The notes: generated from the letters alone by a model not told the origin. 64,000 nt of DNA from Novibacillus thermophilus (GCF_002005165.1 NZ_CP019699.1:1488001-1552000); one strand, 5' to 3'. Positions 7,691 through 17,397 are shown, counted from the stretch's first letter. Numbers and translations are program-made.

Positions 7691-9898
7691 ATGTGGAAGC
7701 GAAGGGCAAGCGCCTTTCTTGTCATCATCATCTTGGTGATGGGTTGCGCGCCTACTGTGTCGGCACAAGAAGACGTCAAACTGAATCAAGCCGAACAGTA
7801 TATCAGTGACGGGCTTTTCGGGACGGAAGAAGAGGAAGGGGAGAACGATGGCCCCGGATGGCCGGTCAACAAAATGATCGAAGGCGTTTCGTGGTTTTTG
7901 GGAGATTTAGTCACGGGTTTCATCGAAGCTTTAGGGTTAGCGGACCCGGGACAATTAATTTTTAATAATTCCACGGCCATCGGGAAAGCCGTAAGCGATA
8001 CGAAAGATAAAGAAAAGGCGTCGATCTATAACACATTTACACCGTCAACGTGGAAAATCATTGACACGTTCTATGAAATTGTCCGCGGCACCATCATATA
8101 CTTACTGGTTGTCGCCCTCGCCATATGGGGATTTTTATTCGTGTTTCGTTCAGAATCGACTTTGGGGCAATACAATATCGGTGAAATGCTCAAAGGGTTC
8201 GTGACATTCTTTGTATTAATGCTCGGCATGAGTTATTTCATTGAACTGTTTTTCACGGTCAATGACCTTATGGTGAAGTGGGCCAAGTCTGTTGTGGGAT
8301 CGTTTAATCTGTCAAACGGCGTGAAAATTACGGCAGACGGGGTGAGCTTTCTCAACATCATATTGGCTGCTACAGGAACAAAAGTTTACAGTGAAACCAA
8401 TTTAGTGCTGGGAACCATCGCGTTATTGGTCGTTTTGTTGATTATGGTCGTCATCATCGGGCTGATTAACTATCAATATGCCGTAAGAATGGTATCGATC
8501 GGGATCTTAATTATTATTTATCCTATAGTCGCCTTTGCTTCTATCTTTCCGGCCCGGCAAAAAGCATTTGATCTTTGGGCAAGAGAGTTTGCCTCGCAAG
8601 TATTTATGAATGGGGCACACGCCATCATTTGGGCGTTTTTTTTATTGTTGCTATACAATAAAGCGTCGTTCTGGATACTAATCCCGATGCTGTTTTCCAT
8701 CCCTGCCTTGACGTCACTTGTTCGCATCATGTTCGGGGCACAAATGCCCAGTGGTACGCTCGGTGCGGTAGGTGGTGCGATGGGAGCAGGAACGGTTATG
8801 GCAGTTACATCAATGGTTCGGTCATTACAGGGCAAAGGGACTGCGAAAGGCGGTTCAGAATCTGTGATTAAAGGAACAGGAGGTAGTGAAACCGGAAAAG
8901 GGGAAAACGTCAAAGCGTTGCCGAAAACCCGATCTACCAATGTAGCAGGGGCTCAAAATCGGGCTGGTTTTCGCCATGCATTCCGAAAAGGGATGGGGCA
9001 ACTCGGTGATAGGGCAAAAACTGCCGGGAAACTGATGACAGCGGTCGGAGCCGGTACAGGCGCGGGCATGATGGTGGCGGCTGCCACGGGAGATGAGCGC
9101 GCGACAGGAACGGCTTCAGCCGTGACAGGCTTGATGGGATTAGCACAACACAAACCGGAGTTGCCGATGGAGGATGCGGATACAGACGACATACCGCTAT
9201 CTGATAAATTAGCATCAGATTTCAACCATTTAAATGCAGAACAAAGACAAGAACTTCAGCGGCTGTTTCCGAATGTGAACTTTGAGGATCTTGAAAAGAA
9301 AACGGCGCCTTTGGCATCAAAATTGGCCAAGCAAGTACAAGGGTTAACACCGGAAAAACAAAAAGCCATTCAAGAATTGTTCCCAAGAGTCCAGTTCAAT
9401 AACCGGTCACCGAATGCCGTCGCATCTCAGCTGGCAAGCGAATACAGAAACGCGTCACCGGACATTCAAAAACAACTGGCTCACATGATTCCGGCATTAA
9501 ACGACTATGGGCAATTACCTGAAAAAACGCAATCACGTATTGCGGCTGACTTGCTCAATACAGATAGTGCCCGTGAGGATGTGGCAGATAAAGCTGTCAT
9601 GTCTTTTAAAGAAATGACACCAGAGCAACAACAACGTGCGGTTCACTTGATCCCGTCATTGAAAGAACATGTAATGCCAAAGGGACAAGAAAATGCAGAA
9701 AATGTGGCGGAACCAACCCATTACCGGCCAACAGGACCTAGTGTTAAACAACAGCAAACTCAGAGAGGGGTATCGCAACGCAATCAACCGGATGTAATAG
9801 ATGAGCCGCATTATAAAGACGCGCAAAAACATATTGACATACAACCACCATTTCCCGATCAGACGGTGGATCGTTCTCATCCACCTTCCAAGCGTTAG
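7691..9898 (+). CDS. VirB6/TrbL-like polytopic T4SS channel protein with repeat tail
   Basis: A protein of about 735 residues with a signal-like N-terminus (to about residue 25), six or more transmembrane helices between residues 125 and 350, then a Gly/Ala-rich cytoplasmic stretch and a long charged tail. The tail (about residues 495-660) holds roughly four to five degenerate helical repeats of the form 'L-x-PE-x-Q-x2-I-x2-LFP'. The architecture matches TrbL/VirB6 proteins that line the membrane part of the T4SS. ATG 7691 is preferred over GTG 7688 by spacing from GGAGGGG. It is followed by the wall hydrolase gene. Confidence 0.8.
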   Translation: MWKRRASAFLVIIILVMGCAPTVSAQEDVKLNQAEQYISDGLFGTEEEEGENDGPGWPVNKMIEGVSWFLGDLVTGFIEALGLADPGQLIFNNSTAIGKAVSDTKDKEKASIYNTFTPSTWKIIDTFYEIVRGTIIYLLVVALAIWGFLFVFRSESTLGQYNIGEMLKGFVTFFVLMLGMSYFIELFFTVNDLMVKWAKSVVGSFNLSNGVKITADGVSFLNIILAATGTKVYSETNLVLGTIALLVVLLIMVVIIGLINYQYAVRMVSIGILIIIYPIVAFASIFPARQKAFDLWAREFASQVFMNGAHAIIWAFFLLLLYNKASFWILIPMLFSIPALTSLVRIMFGAQMPSGTLGAVGGAMGAGTVMAVTSMVRSLQGKGTAKGGSESVIKGTGGSETGKGENVKALPKTRSTNVAGAQNRAGFRHAFRKGMGQLGDRAKTAGKLMTAVGAGTGAGMMVAAATGDERATGTASAVTGLMGLAQHKPELPMEDADTDDIPLSDKLASDFNHLNAEQRQELQRLFPNVNFEDLEKKTAPLASKLAKQVQGLTPEKQKAIQELFPRVQFNNRSPNAVASQLASEYRNASPDIQKQLAHMIPALNDYGQLPEKTQSRIAADLLNTDSAREDVADKAVMSFKEMTPEQQQRAVHLIPSLKEHVMPKGQENAENVAEPTHYRPTGPSVKQQQTQRGVSQRNQPDVIDEPHYKDAQKHIDIQPPFPDQTVDRSHPPSKR

Positions 9899-9915
9899 AA
9901 GGAGGTGGGTGAACG

Positions 9916-11130
9916 GTGGAACAAACGGATACCAAACAACGGGAGCGCGCCAAAAAAATCGCGAAAAAAGGCGCGTCGTTTGCTGTTCGGAAAGTCGGAA
10001 AAAAACTGATGGCCAAAGCAGGAGGATCTGTTCTTGCTGCGGCAGGTCCAATTATTCTGGTGATTTTGGGTGTTTTACTCCTTCTCCTGATCGTGGTCAT
10101 GCTGGTGTCTGTTGCGGTGCTCTCTTTTTCTTCCCCTTTTGAGGGTGAAGAGTATGCGGGATACGAAGAGGTGATGTATCTCTATTACACCATTTATTTG
10201 GAGGCGGAAAAGGAGTACGGCATCCCGTGGACGGTTCTGGCAGGAGTGCATAAGGTAGAATCTGATTTTGGCCGGAATCGAAATGTTTCCCCTGCAGGGG
10301 CTATTGGACATATGCAATTCATGCCCTGCACGTGGGTGGGATGGAAATATCCGGGGTGTCAAGGAACAAAAGGGAGTCCGAAAGGAGGGATACCGTCACA
10401 CCAATTAACTGATCCTGAGTTGATTAAACGATATGGCGGGATTGGCATGGATGCCAACGGTGACGGAAAAGCAGACCCGTGGGATGCATATGATGCAATC
10501 TTTACGGCGGCGAAATACTTAAAATCCCTTGGGTATGACCGTGATCCGTCAGGTGCTTTAGCGGCATACAACGCAGGAAGCGCAAATAGTCCAGCTGGAC
10601 AGGAATACGCACAAAATGTCATGGGATATGCGACTGTATTTGCCGCGAGTATCGGGAATATGGAGGGGATACCCGTATTTGCCGGAGGAGCGATAGGGAG
10701 TTATCCAGTCCAAAATGGAGGGGATGTCATTTCATCACCTTTTGGCCGGCGGACCGATCCGGTAACGGGAGAGCCGGGAAGAATGCATCGCGGTGTGGAT
10801 TTTGCTGTTCCCGTCGGGACTCCTGTTTACGTACCGGCTGACGGTGAAGTGATCTTGGTCGGGTGTGACACTCAGGGGTGTTCAAAAGGGTACGGCAAAA
10901 GAATTTATATCAAACACGACGGGTTCTATACGCTGTACGGGCATCTCTCTCATTACACCGTGAAAAAAGGGCAAAAAGTGAAGGCAGGTGACATGATCGC
11001 ACTAAGCGGCAATACAGGGAAGAGTACGGGTCCGCACTTACATTGGGAAGTGCGGGTCGGAAACAATCTTGCTCAAAATGCTGTTGATCCGCTCCGGTTT
11101 TTTTCATTATTAGCGAAGGGAGAATCGTGA
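9916..11130 (+). CDS. Bifunctional lytic transglycosylase and M23 endopeptidase (VirB1-like)
   Basis: A 404-residue membrane-anchored wall hydrolase. One transmembrane helix (about 37-70) precedes an SLT lysozyme-like domain (about 85-240) containing the catalytic-type Glu in HKVESDFG and the QFMP motif, then a LytM/M23 domain (about 270-395) with HRGVDF and HLHWEV zinc-binding motifs. It cuts peptidoglycan glycan strands and stem peptides so that the transfer channel can cross the thick wall. GTG 9916 follows GGAGGTGGG. Its last codons overlap the next start. Confidence 0.92.
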   Translation: MEQTDTKQRERAKKIAKKGASFAVRKVGKKLMAKAGGSVLAAAGPIILVILGVLLLLLIVVMLVSVAVLSFSSPFEGEEYAGYEEVMYLYYTIYLEAEKEYGIPWTVLAGVHKVESDFGRNRNVSPAGAIGHMQFMPCTWVGWKYPGCQGTKGSPKGGIPSHQLTDPELIKRYGGIGMDANGDGKADPWDAYDAIFTAAKYLKSLGYDRDPSGALAAYNAGSANSPAGQEYAQNVMGYATVFAASIGNMEGIPVFAGGAIGSYPVQNGGDVISSPFGRRTDPVTGEPGRMHRGVDFAVPVGTPVYVPADGEVILVGCDTQGCSKGYGKRIYIKHDGFYTLYGHLSHYTVKKGQKVKAGDMIALSGNTGKSTGPHLHWEVRVGNNLAQNAVDPLRFFSLLAKGES

Positions 11131-11498
11131 TGACAAAAAAATGGCTGCTCTGTGCATGGATATGTGCGCTTTTTTTATGGTCTTTATCGGGTGTTGCGTT
11201 TGCTGAGGGGATAAATGTTTCGCCGCAAGACCCGAGTAAAGCGGCGGAAGGATTTCAACAAATGAGTCGAGACTTAGATACATTGAGTTCCGGTATGGCT
11301 CCAGTGTTAGCGTTTGGTGGATTTTTGATTGGGGCTGTCATGGTCATTCTAGGATTGATTTTCTCTAAACGCATGGCAAAAGGCGGATTTTTTCTTTCCA
11401 TTGCATCCGGGTTTGTTTTCTTTTTACTTTCTGATCTCAGTACGGCCGTGGGGTGGACAAAAGGATTTTTTGAGCATCTAGCTTCTTATTTTAAATAG
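11130..11498 (+). CDS. Small exported two-helix membrane protein, T4SS-associated
   Basis: A 122-residue protein with a signal peptide (cleavage near VAFA-E) and two transmembrane helices (about 57-78 and 83-103) joined by a short basic loop (SKRMAKGG). This layout resembles VirB2/TrbC pilins, so it may be a second pilin-like subunit or a channel accessory. No family was firmly recognised. ATG 11130 overlaps the stop of the wall hydrolase, implying coupled translation. Confidence 0.65.
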   Translation: MTKKWLLCAWICALFLWSLSGVAFAEGINVSPQDPSKAAEGFQQMSRDLDTLSSGMAPVLAFGGFLIGAVMVILGLIFSKRMAKGGFFLSIASGFVFFLLSDLSTAVGWTKGFFEHLASYFK

Positions 11499-11510
11499 GA
11501 GGTTGATCGT

Positions 11511-12707
11511 GTGAGAATCGCAATGGTGTGTCATGAAAAAACGTATGAGGCTCTGATTAAAGTGGTGAAGGAGGCAGGTGGGGAGGTATCGCCGCCGCTA
11601 ACAAAATGGGATCAAGCCATAGATTGGGTAGAATCAGGCGCTCAGTTGCTTGTCATAGACATGAGTATTCCATTTGCGGATACCATCTCCAGCTTGCCGC
11701 TCCCAAAAGTCGTGTATAAGGGAAGCATCCGAGACTTTAGGTCAGATTTTGAACATTGCCTAAAGGATCTTCAAGAAGAGCTCTCGAGAGCAGAAAAAGA
11801 ACACGTGAAGAGCGAGCCGACAGTGGACGAAGATGAGGAAATGTTTACCATTAATGAAAATGAAATTCAACCCGTGAAAGAATTAAGTAGAGTATCTAGA
11901 GAAAAACCAGCACTCATACAAAACAAAGGGAAATTAGAAAACCGGAAAAAAGAAGGGATGGATTTTTTCGGGAAAATGAGCAAAGTCAAGGGGGTGAAAG
12001 ATTGGTTCCCGAAAGAATTGAGAAGGGAGAAAAGATCGAACAGTTGGATGCTCATCCCGAACCGTCTCGTCATTTACGCACCGAAAGCGAGCACACATTC
12101 CGTCATGCTCAGTTGGACTATCGCGCAGTCAGCGGGGACGAACGGGGCTTTAGCGGAGATCACATATCCGTACAGCGAACTGGCAGCTTTTCTCCAATCC
12201 ATTCCTCCTGTGACGCTTATGCCACCGGAAGAGAGGGTCAAGCAAAACCCGGTTTGGGAAATGGAGGGGGTACCGATCATCAGTTCGCCAGTCGTTTATC
12301 CCGTGCGTCAGAAGTGGAATTCGGAGGTGGTCAAGGAATGGTTGAAAATCATCGAGGACTATTTTCGGGGACGGATGATCGTGCTTCACTTGGGAAGACA
12401 AATGCCGATACCCGTACTCAAAGAAGTGATGAGCTGGTCGAGCGCAAATATTTGGATGGTACAGGATACGGAAGTGGACTTGGGGATGGCCGACGTACAG
12501 ATAGAGACTTTGGTCAAGCAGGGAGTATTACTGGAGGATTCAGTCCTTTTGGTGGAGGACATACACGGGAAGAAACTTCCGTGGGAGGTACTGGACATTC
12601 CGGTACTCACGAAGATGAATATTGGAGAAATAGAGAGAACCGTCCATCAGATCGGAGCATGGCTGGAGGCGAAGTCTGGGCCGTCGTTGGTCCGAAAGGA
12701 GGTGTAG
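11511..12707 (+). CDS. TadZ/CpaE-like accessory protein, receiver-like N-terminus
   Basis: A 398-residue soluble protein. The N-terminus (about 1-75) has an alternating beta-alpha pattern (RIAMVCH..., LLVIDMS) like an atypical receiver domain, as in TadZ/CpaE. A charged linker (about 85-150) follows, then a second alpha/beta domain without a recognisable P-loop. The next gene, which overlaps by 49 bases, encodes the MinD/ParA-type ATPase, so the pair looks like a CpaE split in two. Alternatively it is an unrelated T4SS cytosolic factor. Start at codon 11511 (GTG) behind AGGAGG. Confidence 0.5.
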   Translation: MRIAMVCHEKTYEALIKVVKEAGGEVSPPLTKWDQAIDWVESGAQLLVIDMSIPFADTISSLPLPKVVYKGSIRDFRSDFEHCLKDLQEELSRAEKEHVKSEPTVDEDEEMFTINENEIQPVKELSRVSREKPALIQNKGKLENRKKEGMDFFGKMSKVKGVKDWFPKELRREKRSNSWMLIPNRLVIYAPKASTHSVMLSWTIAQSAGTNGALAEITYPYSELAAFLQSIPPVTLMPPEERVKQNPVWEMEGVPIISSPVVYPVRQKWNSEVVKEWLKIIEDYFRGRMIVLHLGRQMPIPVLKEVMSWSSANIWMVQDTEVDLGMADVQIETLVKQGVLLEDSVLLVEDIHGKKLPWEVLDIPVLTKMNIGEIERTVHQIGAWLEAKSGPSLVRKEV

Positions 12708-13393
12708 GGAAAACGACCATTGCTGCCAATTTAGCAGTGGCACTTAATCGGCCGGTTGGGCTTGTGGATTTGGATGTACCGTTTGCGAATATGGCCAGTT
12801 TATTCCGGTATAAACCGACGTTTACTTGGGAGGATTGGGATCCTGAAGACTCGATAGTGCGCAGAAGTAATCGGATTCGGGAGAATGTTTATTTGATGAG
12901 TGCACAGAACGAACCGAATATGAAACCAAAGTCTCCTTTGGTGGAGAAAGCGATTGACGGAATAGAGGCTATGCGGCGTGAATGCGGGTTTGTCATTGTG
13001 GATAACGGGTCATGGTTAAGTGACTATTTAGAGGAAGTGTGCCGATTAGCAAATCGGATTTTGCTCGTGACAACGCCTGATCAAATGAGCATCATTAACA
13101 GTTTAAACTTCTTGAAATGGATAGATAATCAAGAGGCGCAGGTGGATATTGTCTTAAACCGTTCAAGCCGAAAATTGCCGTACAAAGTATCTGAATTGGA
13201 AGAAGTGACGGGATGTCCGGTGAGTATGGTTTTGCCTGAAACACCGAAGGTGACCCGTTTATCCTGGCAAGGAAAACTCATGGTCGAGGTAAAAAAACGG
13301 CATGCGTGGAGTAAGGAAATCTATCAGTTTGTGCGGGATCAAGTTCCAAATAAGAAGCATGTCAGAGAGATGTCGCCAGTTGCGACAGTGTGA
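12659..13393 (+). CDS. MinD/ParA-type ATPase (TadZ/CpaE-like)
   Basis: A 244-residue deviant-Walker ATPase starting MAGGEVWAVVGPKGGVGKTT. The KGGVGKTT P-loop with signature Lys lies at residues 11-18, followed by LVDLD and a FVIVDNGS Walker B-type segment. Such proteins position Tad pili or secretion complexes at the membrane. ATG 12659 lies inside the preceding gene. The same frame stays open back to 12002 but that stretch overlaps a better-supported gene, has no plausible domain, and is unlikely to be translated. A second CpaE-like gene is at 19261. Confidence 0.8.
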   Translation: MAGGEVWAVVGPKGGVGKTTIAANLAVALNRPVGLVDLDVPFANMASLFRYKPTFTWEDWDPEDSIVRRSNRIRENVYLMSAQNEPNMKPKSPLVEKAIDGIEAMRRECGFVIVDNGSWLSDYLEEVCRLANRILLVTTPDQMSIINSLNFLKWIDNQEAQVDIVLNRSSRKLPYKVSELEEVTGCPVSMVLPETPKVTRLSWQGKLMVEVKKRHAWSKEIYQFVRDQVPNKKHVREMSPVATV

Positions 13394-13597
13394 GTGAGAA
13401 CTAACCCAAAAAAATGCAAAAAAAATATGGAAGAATACGGTGTGTTCGCGCACTTTTGTATTTCGAGTATATGATGCCACGTGATATGTCGATATACAAA
13501 AATAGGAAGTTTTATTCGTGTATGGCAGAGAAAGCGCTTGATTTTTGGAGAATCCGTGTTTTGATTGAATAAAAACCTTTGGAGGTGAATTTTACCA

Positions 13598-14331
13598 ATG
13601 AAACGAAAAGAGGATAGGCAAAAGGAGAGTCTTTGGAAGAGACTATCGCCAAAGAACTGGACGCAACTGACGTATGTTGTCGTGTTTTCGGTGATCGGTG
13701 TGTTGTTTATCGGGGGACGGCATTAGTATTCGGCAATGATGACTTGGATAGAATGGGTTTTCCCGATGAGAAAGATACTGTTGAAATTGACGACAGCAAA
13801 GTAAAAGATGCCCTCAACAGTGAGGACGACGGTGTTAAAACGGGTGACGACGGAAAAAAAGACGATGGGGTTCAGTCCGTTAGTGATGACGGGGCCGATA
13901 AGGATAACAGCGGGAAGTTAGAGGACCGTGATGACACGAAGGACAAAGATGCGGCTGTAGGTAAGAAGGCCAGTGATAAGGCAAACAGTAGTGCGGTGAA
14001 GAAAGATTCTGGAAAGAGTACATCTAAACAGTCATCCTCTAAATCAACGTCATCTAAGTCGGACAGTAATACCAAATCGAAGTCAGAAAGTAAACCAAAG
14101 TCTAAACCAAAACAAGACAAGCCCAAAGATAAGAATAAAGGAACAGTGAAACCGCCGAAACCACCGAAACAACCTGAGAAACCGAAGAAGCCGGAAAAAC
14201 CAAAGCCGAAGCCTCAGCCGAAGCCACCGAAGGACGATGATGTGTTAGAGCCTACGGTGCCGAAAGAGAAGGATTATCCTCTTGGGGATGATAGTGATGC
14301 ACCGGTAGAATATGACGACATCGGTTTATAA
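13598..14331 (+). CDS. Membrane-anchored Lys/Ser/Pro-rich linker protein, frameshifted
   Basis: ATG 13598, ten bases after GGAGGTG, gives a basic N-terminus and one transmembrane helix (TYVVVFSVIGVLFIGG) but stops at TAG 13724. The frame that is open from 13633 continues from the G run at 13712-13716 as TALVFGNDDLDRMGFP and then a long disordered tail rich in D/K/S and KPKP-type repeats, ending 14331. One extra G would join them into a protein of about 244 residues. The tail looks suited to crossing the cell wall. Function unknown; a T4SS or pilus scaffold role is inferred from position. Confidence 0.6.
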
Positions 14332-14338
14332 TAGTTAC

Positions 14339-14370
14339 GAAGTCTCTCTAGAATGAGGGGCTTCTTTTTT
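14339..14370 (+). terminator. Rho-independent terminator
   Basis: GAAGTCTCTC pairs with GAGGGGCTTC (with G-U pairs), short loop, then six T. It lies between the linker-protein gene and the PQQ-propeller gene. Confidence 0.75.
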
Positions 14371-14389
14371 ATGGAAGGAGGATTGAGAT

Positions 14390-17185
14390 TTGAAAAAAAA
14401 ATCATTTTTTAGTGCCGTACTACTGTGTTTGTTTCTTTTACTTTCTACGTTACCGTTTGAAGCTTTTGCTGCGGGTACAAATTGGTACAATTTTGGACAG
14501 AGTAGAGAACGACACAGGTTGGCTGACGACGGAGTAACGAAACCCCCATTATATTTTAAATGGGCTATCAAAGCTGGGTGGAGTATCTCCCAACCGATAT
14601 ATCGAGATGGGTTCTTTTATCATATTGCGGGAGGTAGAGTATATAAAATACCTGAAAATATGGACTTTCATCCAGAGGGAACTTCACAATCGGTTATACG
14701 ACAAGATTTGATTTCTAAAGGAGGAATCATTAAAGAAATTACATCTGCTTATGAGGGACGAAGTCAGCCCTCTCATTCTATTGCTTATGATACATTGTTT
14801 ATTGGGATGGGAGATCAAAGGGTATACGCACTTGATCCAAGAACACTTAAGATAAGAGGTGCAATTCAAACAACAGGTGGACGGTTGGTATCAGCACCAA
14901 CTCCATTATCAAACGAAACAGTGGCAATTGCAGATAACAATGCAAATGTGCGTATATATAAAGGATTGCACCGTGGAATAACAAATAATTATGTAATACG
15001 ACGCTTAGGAGGTAGTGATCCTTCCATTACAGTTACAGGATCTCCTGCTGAAAAAAACGATCGACTTTTCGTTCCAGTTAGTTATGCTGGTAAAAATAAA
15101 GAAGGAGCAGTTGTAGCAGTTGACGTTAATACAAGCGGCGCGAGACAAACTACAAGTATTGCTTGGGTGTTTAAAACCAGAAACGGTGTTGCAACCAGTA
15201 CCGTCTATCGAGACGGTGTTGTTTATTTTAGCGATAAATCAGGTGGCATGTACGCAGTAAATGCGAATAACGGTAAACTAATATGGCAAAATCAGCAACA
15301 CCAAACAGGAAATAATACCGTCACGTTAGTCAATAACTCTCCGTCCATAGTAGGCAATTACATTGTCGTGCCTTATCGCTATGTGAACGGGAGGGGAAGC
15401 GGTCGAATTATTGCTTTTGATGCTCGCAATGGCAGAACCCGTTGGATTCATAATCCCGGTGTCGAAGTCGCGAACTCGCCAACGATTATTAGAGAAAGCA
15501 GGAATGACTATTATGTCCTATTTGGAACAACTGACGGTTATCTCCATGTATTAGATTTATTTACGGGTAACCGGAGAACGATTACGCATGATTATAATGG
15601 GAAACCACAACAGAAAGTGCGTGTAGTGAGTTCAAGCGGAGAAGGTTCATTCTTCCCCGGTATGGGGTTAGCGACTGAAACAATGCCTGCGGCCCAACAT
15701 TTGTTAGTTGGAGGGAACTCAGGTTCACTGCCAAATTCGAGTGGTACTAACGGCTATTTGTTTGCGTATTCGGCAGGTCTTCCAAACCTTAAAATTCACG
15801 ATATTCGTACTCGACCATCTGAGCCTAACAGGGAAGAGGACATCATAATCGAGGCGCAAGTAGAAAATGAATCAGGGCGTGCAATGACGACTAACATGGG
15901 ATGGAGGATACAGAACGGGTCCATTCAAAAGACAGGAAACTTCACATTACAGGCGAACGAAAGGAAATGGGTACGAGGGCCAACCATAAGGGCAGGAACT
16001 TTATCAGATGACGCAACTGTCTTACAGGTATGGGCAAAAATTAATCCGGACGAAAACAAACCGGATAATGAAGAAACATACAGTGATAATGCCATGACCA
16101 AAAACTTCCCGTTATACGGTGGTATTGATCTTTATACGGATTCGGTTACGGGTGGTAAATATTTTGAGACACAAAAACTACTGACGCGGGTAAATGTCGG
16201 ACGCATGAACAAAGGAGAAGCGCCGAATACTGACACAAAAGTGCGACTCACACTCCGTAACAAAGAAAACGGCAGCACCAGAACATTGGGAGAACAGTCT
16301 GTTTCACTTGTCCGTGGACAAGCACGTTCATTGTACTTTGAATGGACAGCCGATCGTGCGGGAGATTATGAGTTGATTGCGGAAATTAATCCGAGTAGAA
16401 GCATTAAAGAGACGACGTACAGCAACGATATTGCCCGTGCGCCGCTTACAGTTTGGGATAAGCAAAGCGCAGCATTGTGTGGAGTGAGCCCCAGTGGGAC
16501 TTACGGTATCACGGGGACGTTCCAGTATCAAGGAAACGCCAGGTGGAATGAGGACAGAGAACGATGGGAGTATGAAACGATCACAGGTTACTATTACGAA
16601 CATCTCCACGCCTCATACAAGAACAAACCGGAAGGAAGTTTTGTCGATGACGACGGAAATATTGAACGGCAAGGGACTAATGTAGTAGAAGCCGGCCAAG
16701 GATTTAACTTTGAAATCGAAAGCGAATATGTTGATGAAAGTGGTCGTTACAGCGGACCAAGAAAAGCCCATATGGAAGTGCCTGACGGAACGCGTTCCGA
16801 CATGGATCACGTGTACCCTGCCGGCTCTGATTATAACGAGTGGCGTCTTTCCCAAGCATGGGTTGAACGGAACGGGTATGAAGTGAAGTATCAACAAAAT
16901 AAACCACATGGAGAGTGGCTCGATGGAGGACGAGCGTTCTATACACCGATGGACACACAAGACGGTCCCTATCCGTTTACTGTCAAAGTGTACGAAGCGG
17001 GGAGAAATAATTTGGAAATGTGTATGGAGGGGGAAGTCATTGTGGACGGCATGTTGTACGATGATTTCTATGTCCGGCGTGTGTATCCGGGCAATCCGTT
17101 TCCGTTTGGTGTAACCCCCATGTGGGAAGGTCACGAACATCTCCTGACGGATCTTCTGGATTGGTATGAAGGCAGAGAAGATTAA
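14390..17185 (+). CDS. Secreted PQQ-type beta-propeller protein with CARDB-like domains
   Basis: A 931-residue exported protein. Signal peptide about 1-27 (ending AFA), then a PQQ/YncE-like propeller (about 35-450) with repeated 'VYALD', 'MYAVNANNGK' and 'IIAFDARNGR' blades. Two CARDB/immunoglobulin-like adhesion modules follow (about 465-570 and 580-690), each with the 'NPD/PSRxIxExxYSDN' type ending. The C-terminal 230 residues are unlike any family I recognise and contain two Cys (C near 699 and near 886). No sortase motif. TTG 14390 follows AAGGAGGA. With the Kelch protein, it is a candidate surface or pilus-tip adhesin. Confidence 0.75.
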   Translation: MKKKSFFSAVLLCLFLLLSTLPFEAFAAGTNWYNFGQSRERHRLADDGVTKPPLYFKWAIKAGWSISQPIYRDGFFYHIAGGRVYKIPENMDFHPEGTSQSVIRQDLISKGGIIKEITSAYEGRSQPSHSIAYDTLFIGMGDQRVYALDPRTLKIRGAIQTTGGRLVSAPTPLSNETVAIADNNANVRIYKGLHRGITNNYVIRRLGGSDPSITVTGSPAEKNDRLFVPVSYAGKNKEGAVVAVDVNTSGARQTTSIAWVFKTRNGVATSTVYRDGVVYFSDKSGGMYAVNANNGKLIWQNQQHQTGNNTVTLVNNSPSIVGNYIVVPYRYVNGRGSGRIIAFDARNGRTRWIHNPGVEVANSPTIIRESRNDYYVLFGTTDGYLHVLDLFTGNRRTITHDYNGKPQQKVRVVSSSGEGSFFPGMGLATETMPAAQHLLVGGNSGSLPNSSGTNGYLFAYSAGLPNLKIHDIRTRPSEPNREEDIIIEAQVENESGRAMTTNMGWRIQNGSIQKTGNFTLQANERKWVRGPTIRAGTLSDDATVLQVWAKINPDENKPDNEETYSDNAMTKNFPLYGGIDLYTDSVTGGKYFETQKLLTRVNVGRMNKGEAPNTDTKVRLTLRNKENGSTRTLGEQSVSLVRGQARSLYFEWTADRAGDYELIAEINPSRSIKETTYSNDIARAPLTVWDKQSAALCGVSPSGTYGITGTFQYQGNARWNEDRERWEYETITGYYYEHLHASYKNKPEGSFVDDDGNIERQGTNVVEAGQGFNFEIESEYVDESGRYSGPRKAHMEVPDGTRSDMDHVYPAGSDYNEWRLSQAWVERNGYEVKYQQNKPHGEWLDGGRAFYTPMDTQDGPYPFTVKVYEAGRNNLEMCMEGEVIVDGMLYDDFYVRRVYPGNPFPFGVTPMWEGHEHLLTDLLDWYEGRED

Positions 17186-17397
17186 GGACTGGAAGGAGGG
17201 AAGAAAGGGGTGATTCCTGATGGTCAAAGGGACACTCCGGTGGCGAAGGGAGGTGTATATTTCTACTTTACTTGACTTGCCCCGAATGCTACCTTTGGCA
17301 CGTCGAAACTCGGCGTGTGTGAAGTTCGTTAGGCGTGGCTAAATCCATCGTGCGAGCATTTTTGTTTTGCATGATGTAGAAAGTGCATAGAAACAGC
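17186..17397 (+). other. Intergenic stretch with a compact structured-RNA candidate (17285-17360)
   Basis: The 311-base gap before the second TadV gene has no convincing gene. AATGCT (17285-17290) pairs with AGCATT (17355-17360) and encloses a second stem, CACGTCGA with TCGGCGTG (one G-U pair, AAC loop), and a small TGG/CCA hairpin. A T-rich tail follows, so it may simply be a branched terminator, or a small riboregulator. No riboswitch class I know matches it. Confidence 0.4.

Noticed and set aside
12002-12658. Long open frame continuing upstream of the MinD-like ATPase
   Set aside because: It overlaps a well-supported gene in another frame, has low-complexity composition and no plausible domain; the ATPase is taken to start at 12659.
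17211-17275. Short frame behind GGAAGGAGGG after the PQQ-propeller gene
   Set aside because: Only about 20 codons with no conservation that can be judged; may be a leader peptide but the evidence is weak.
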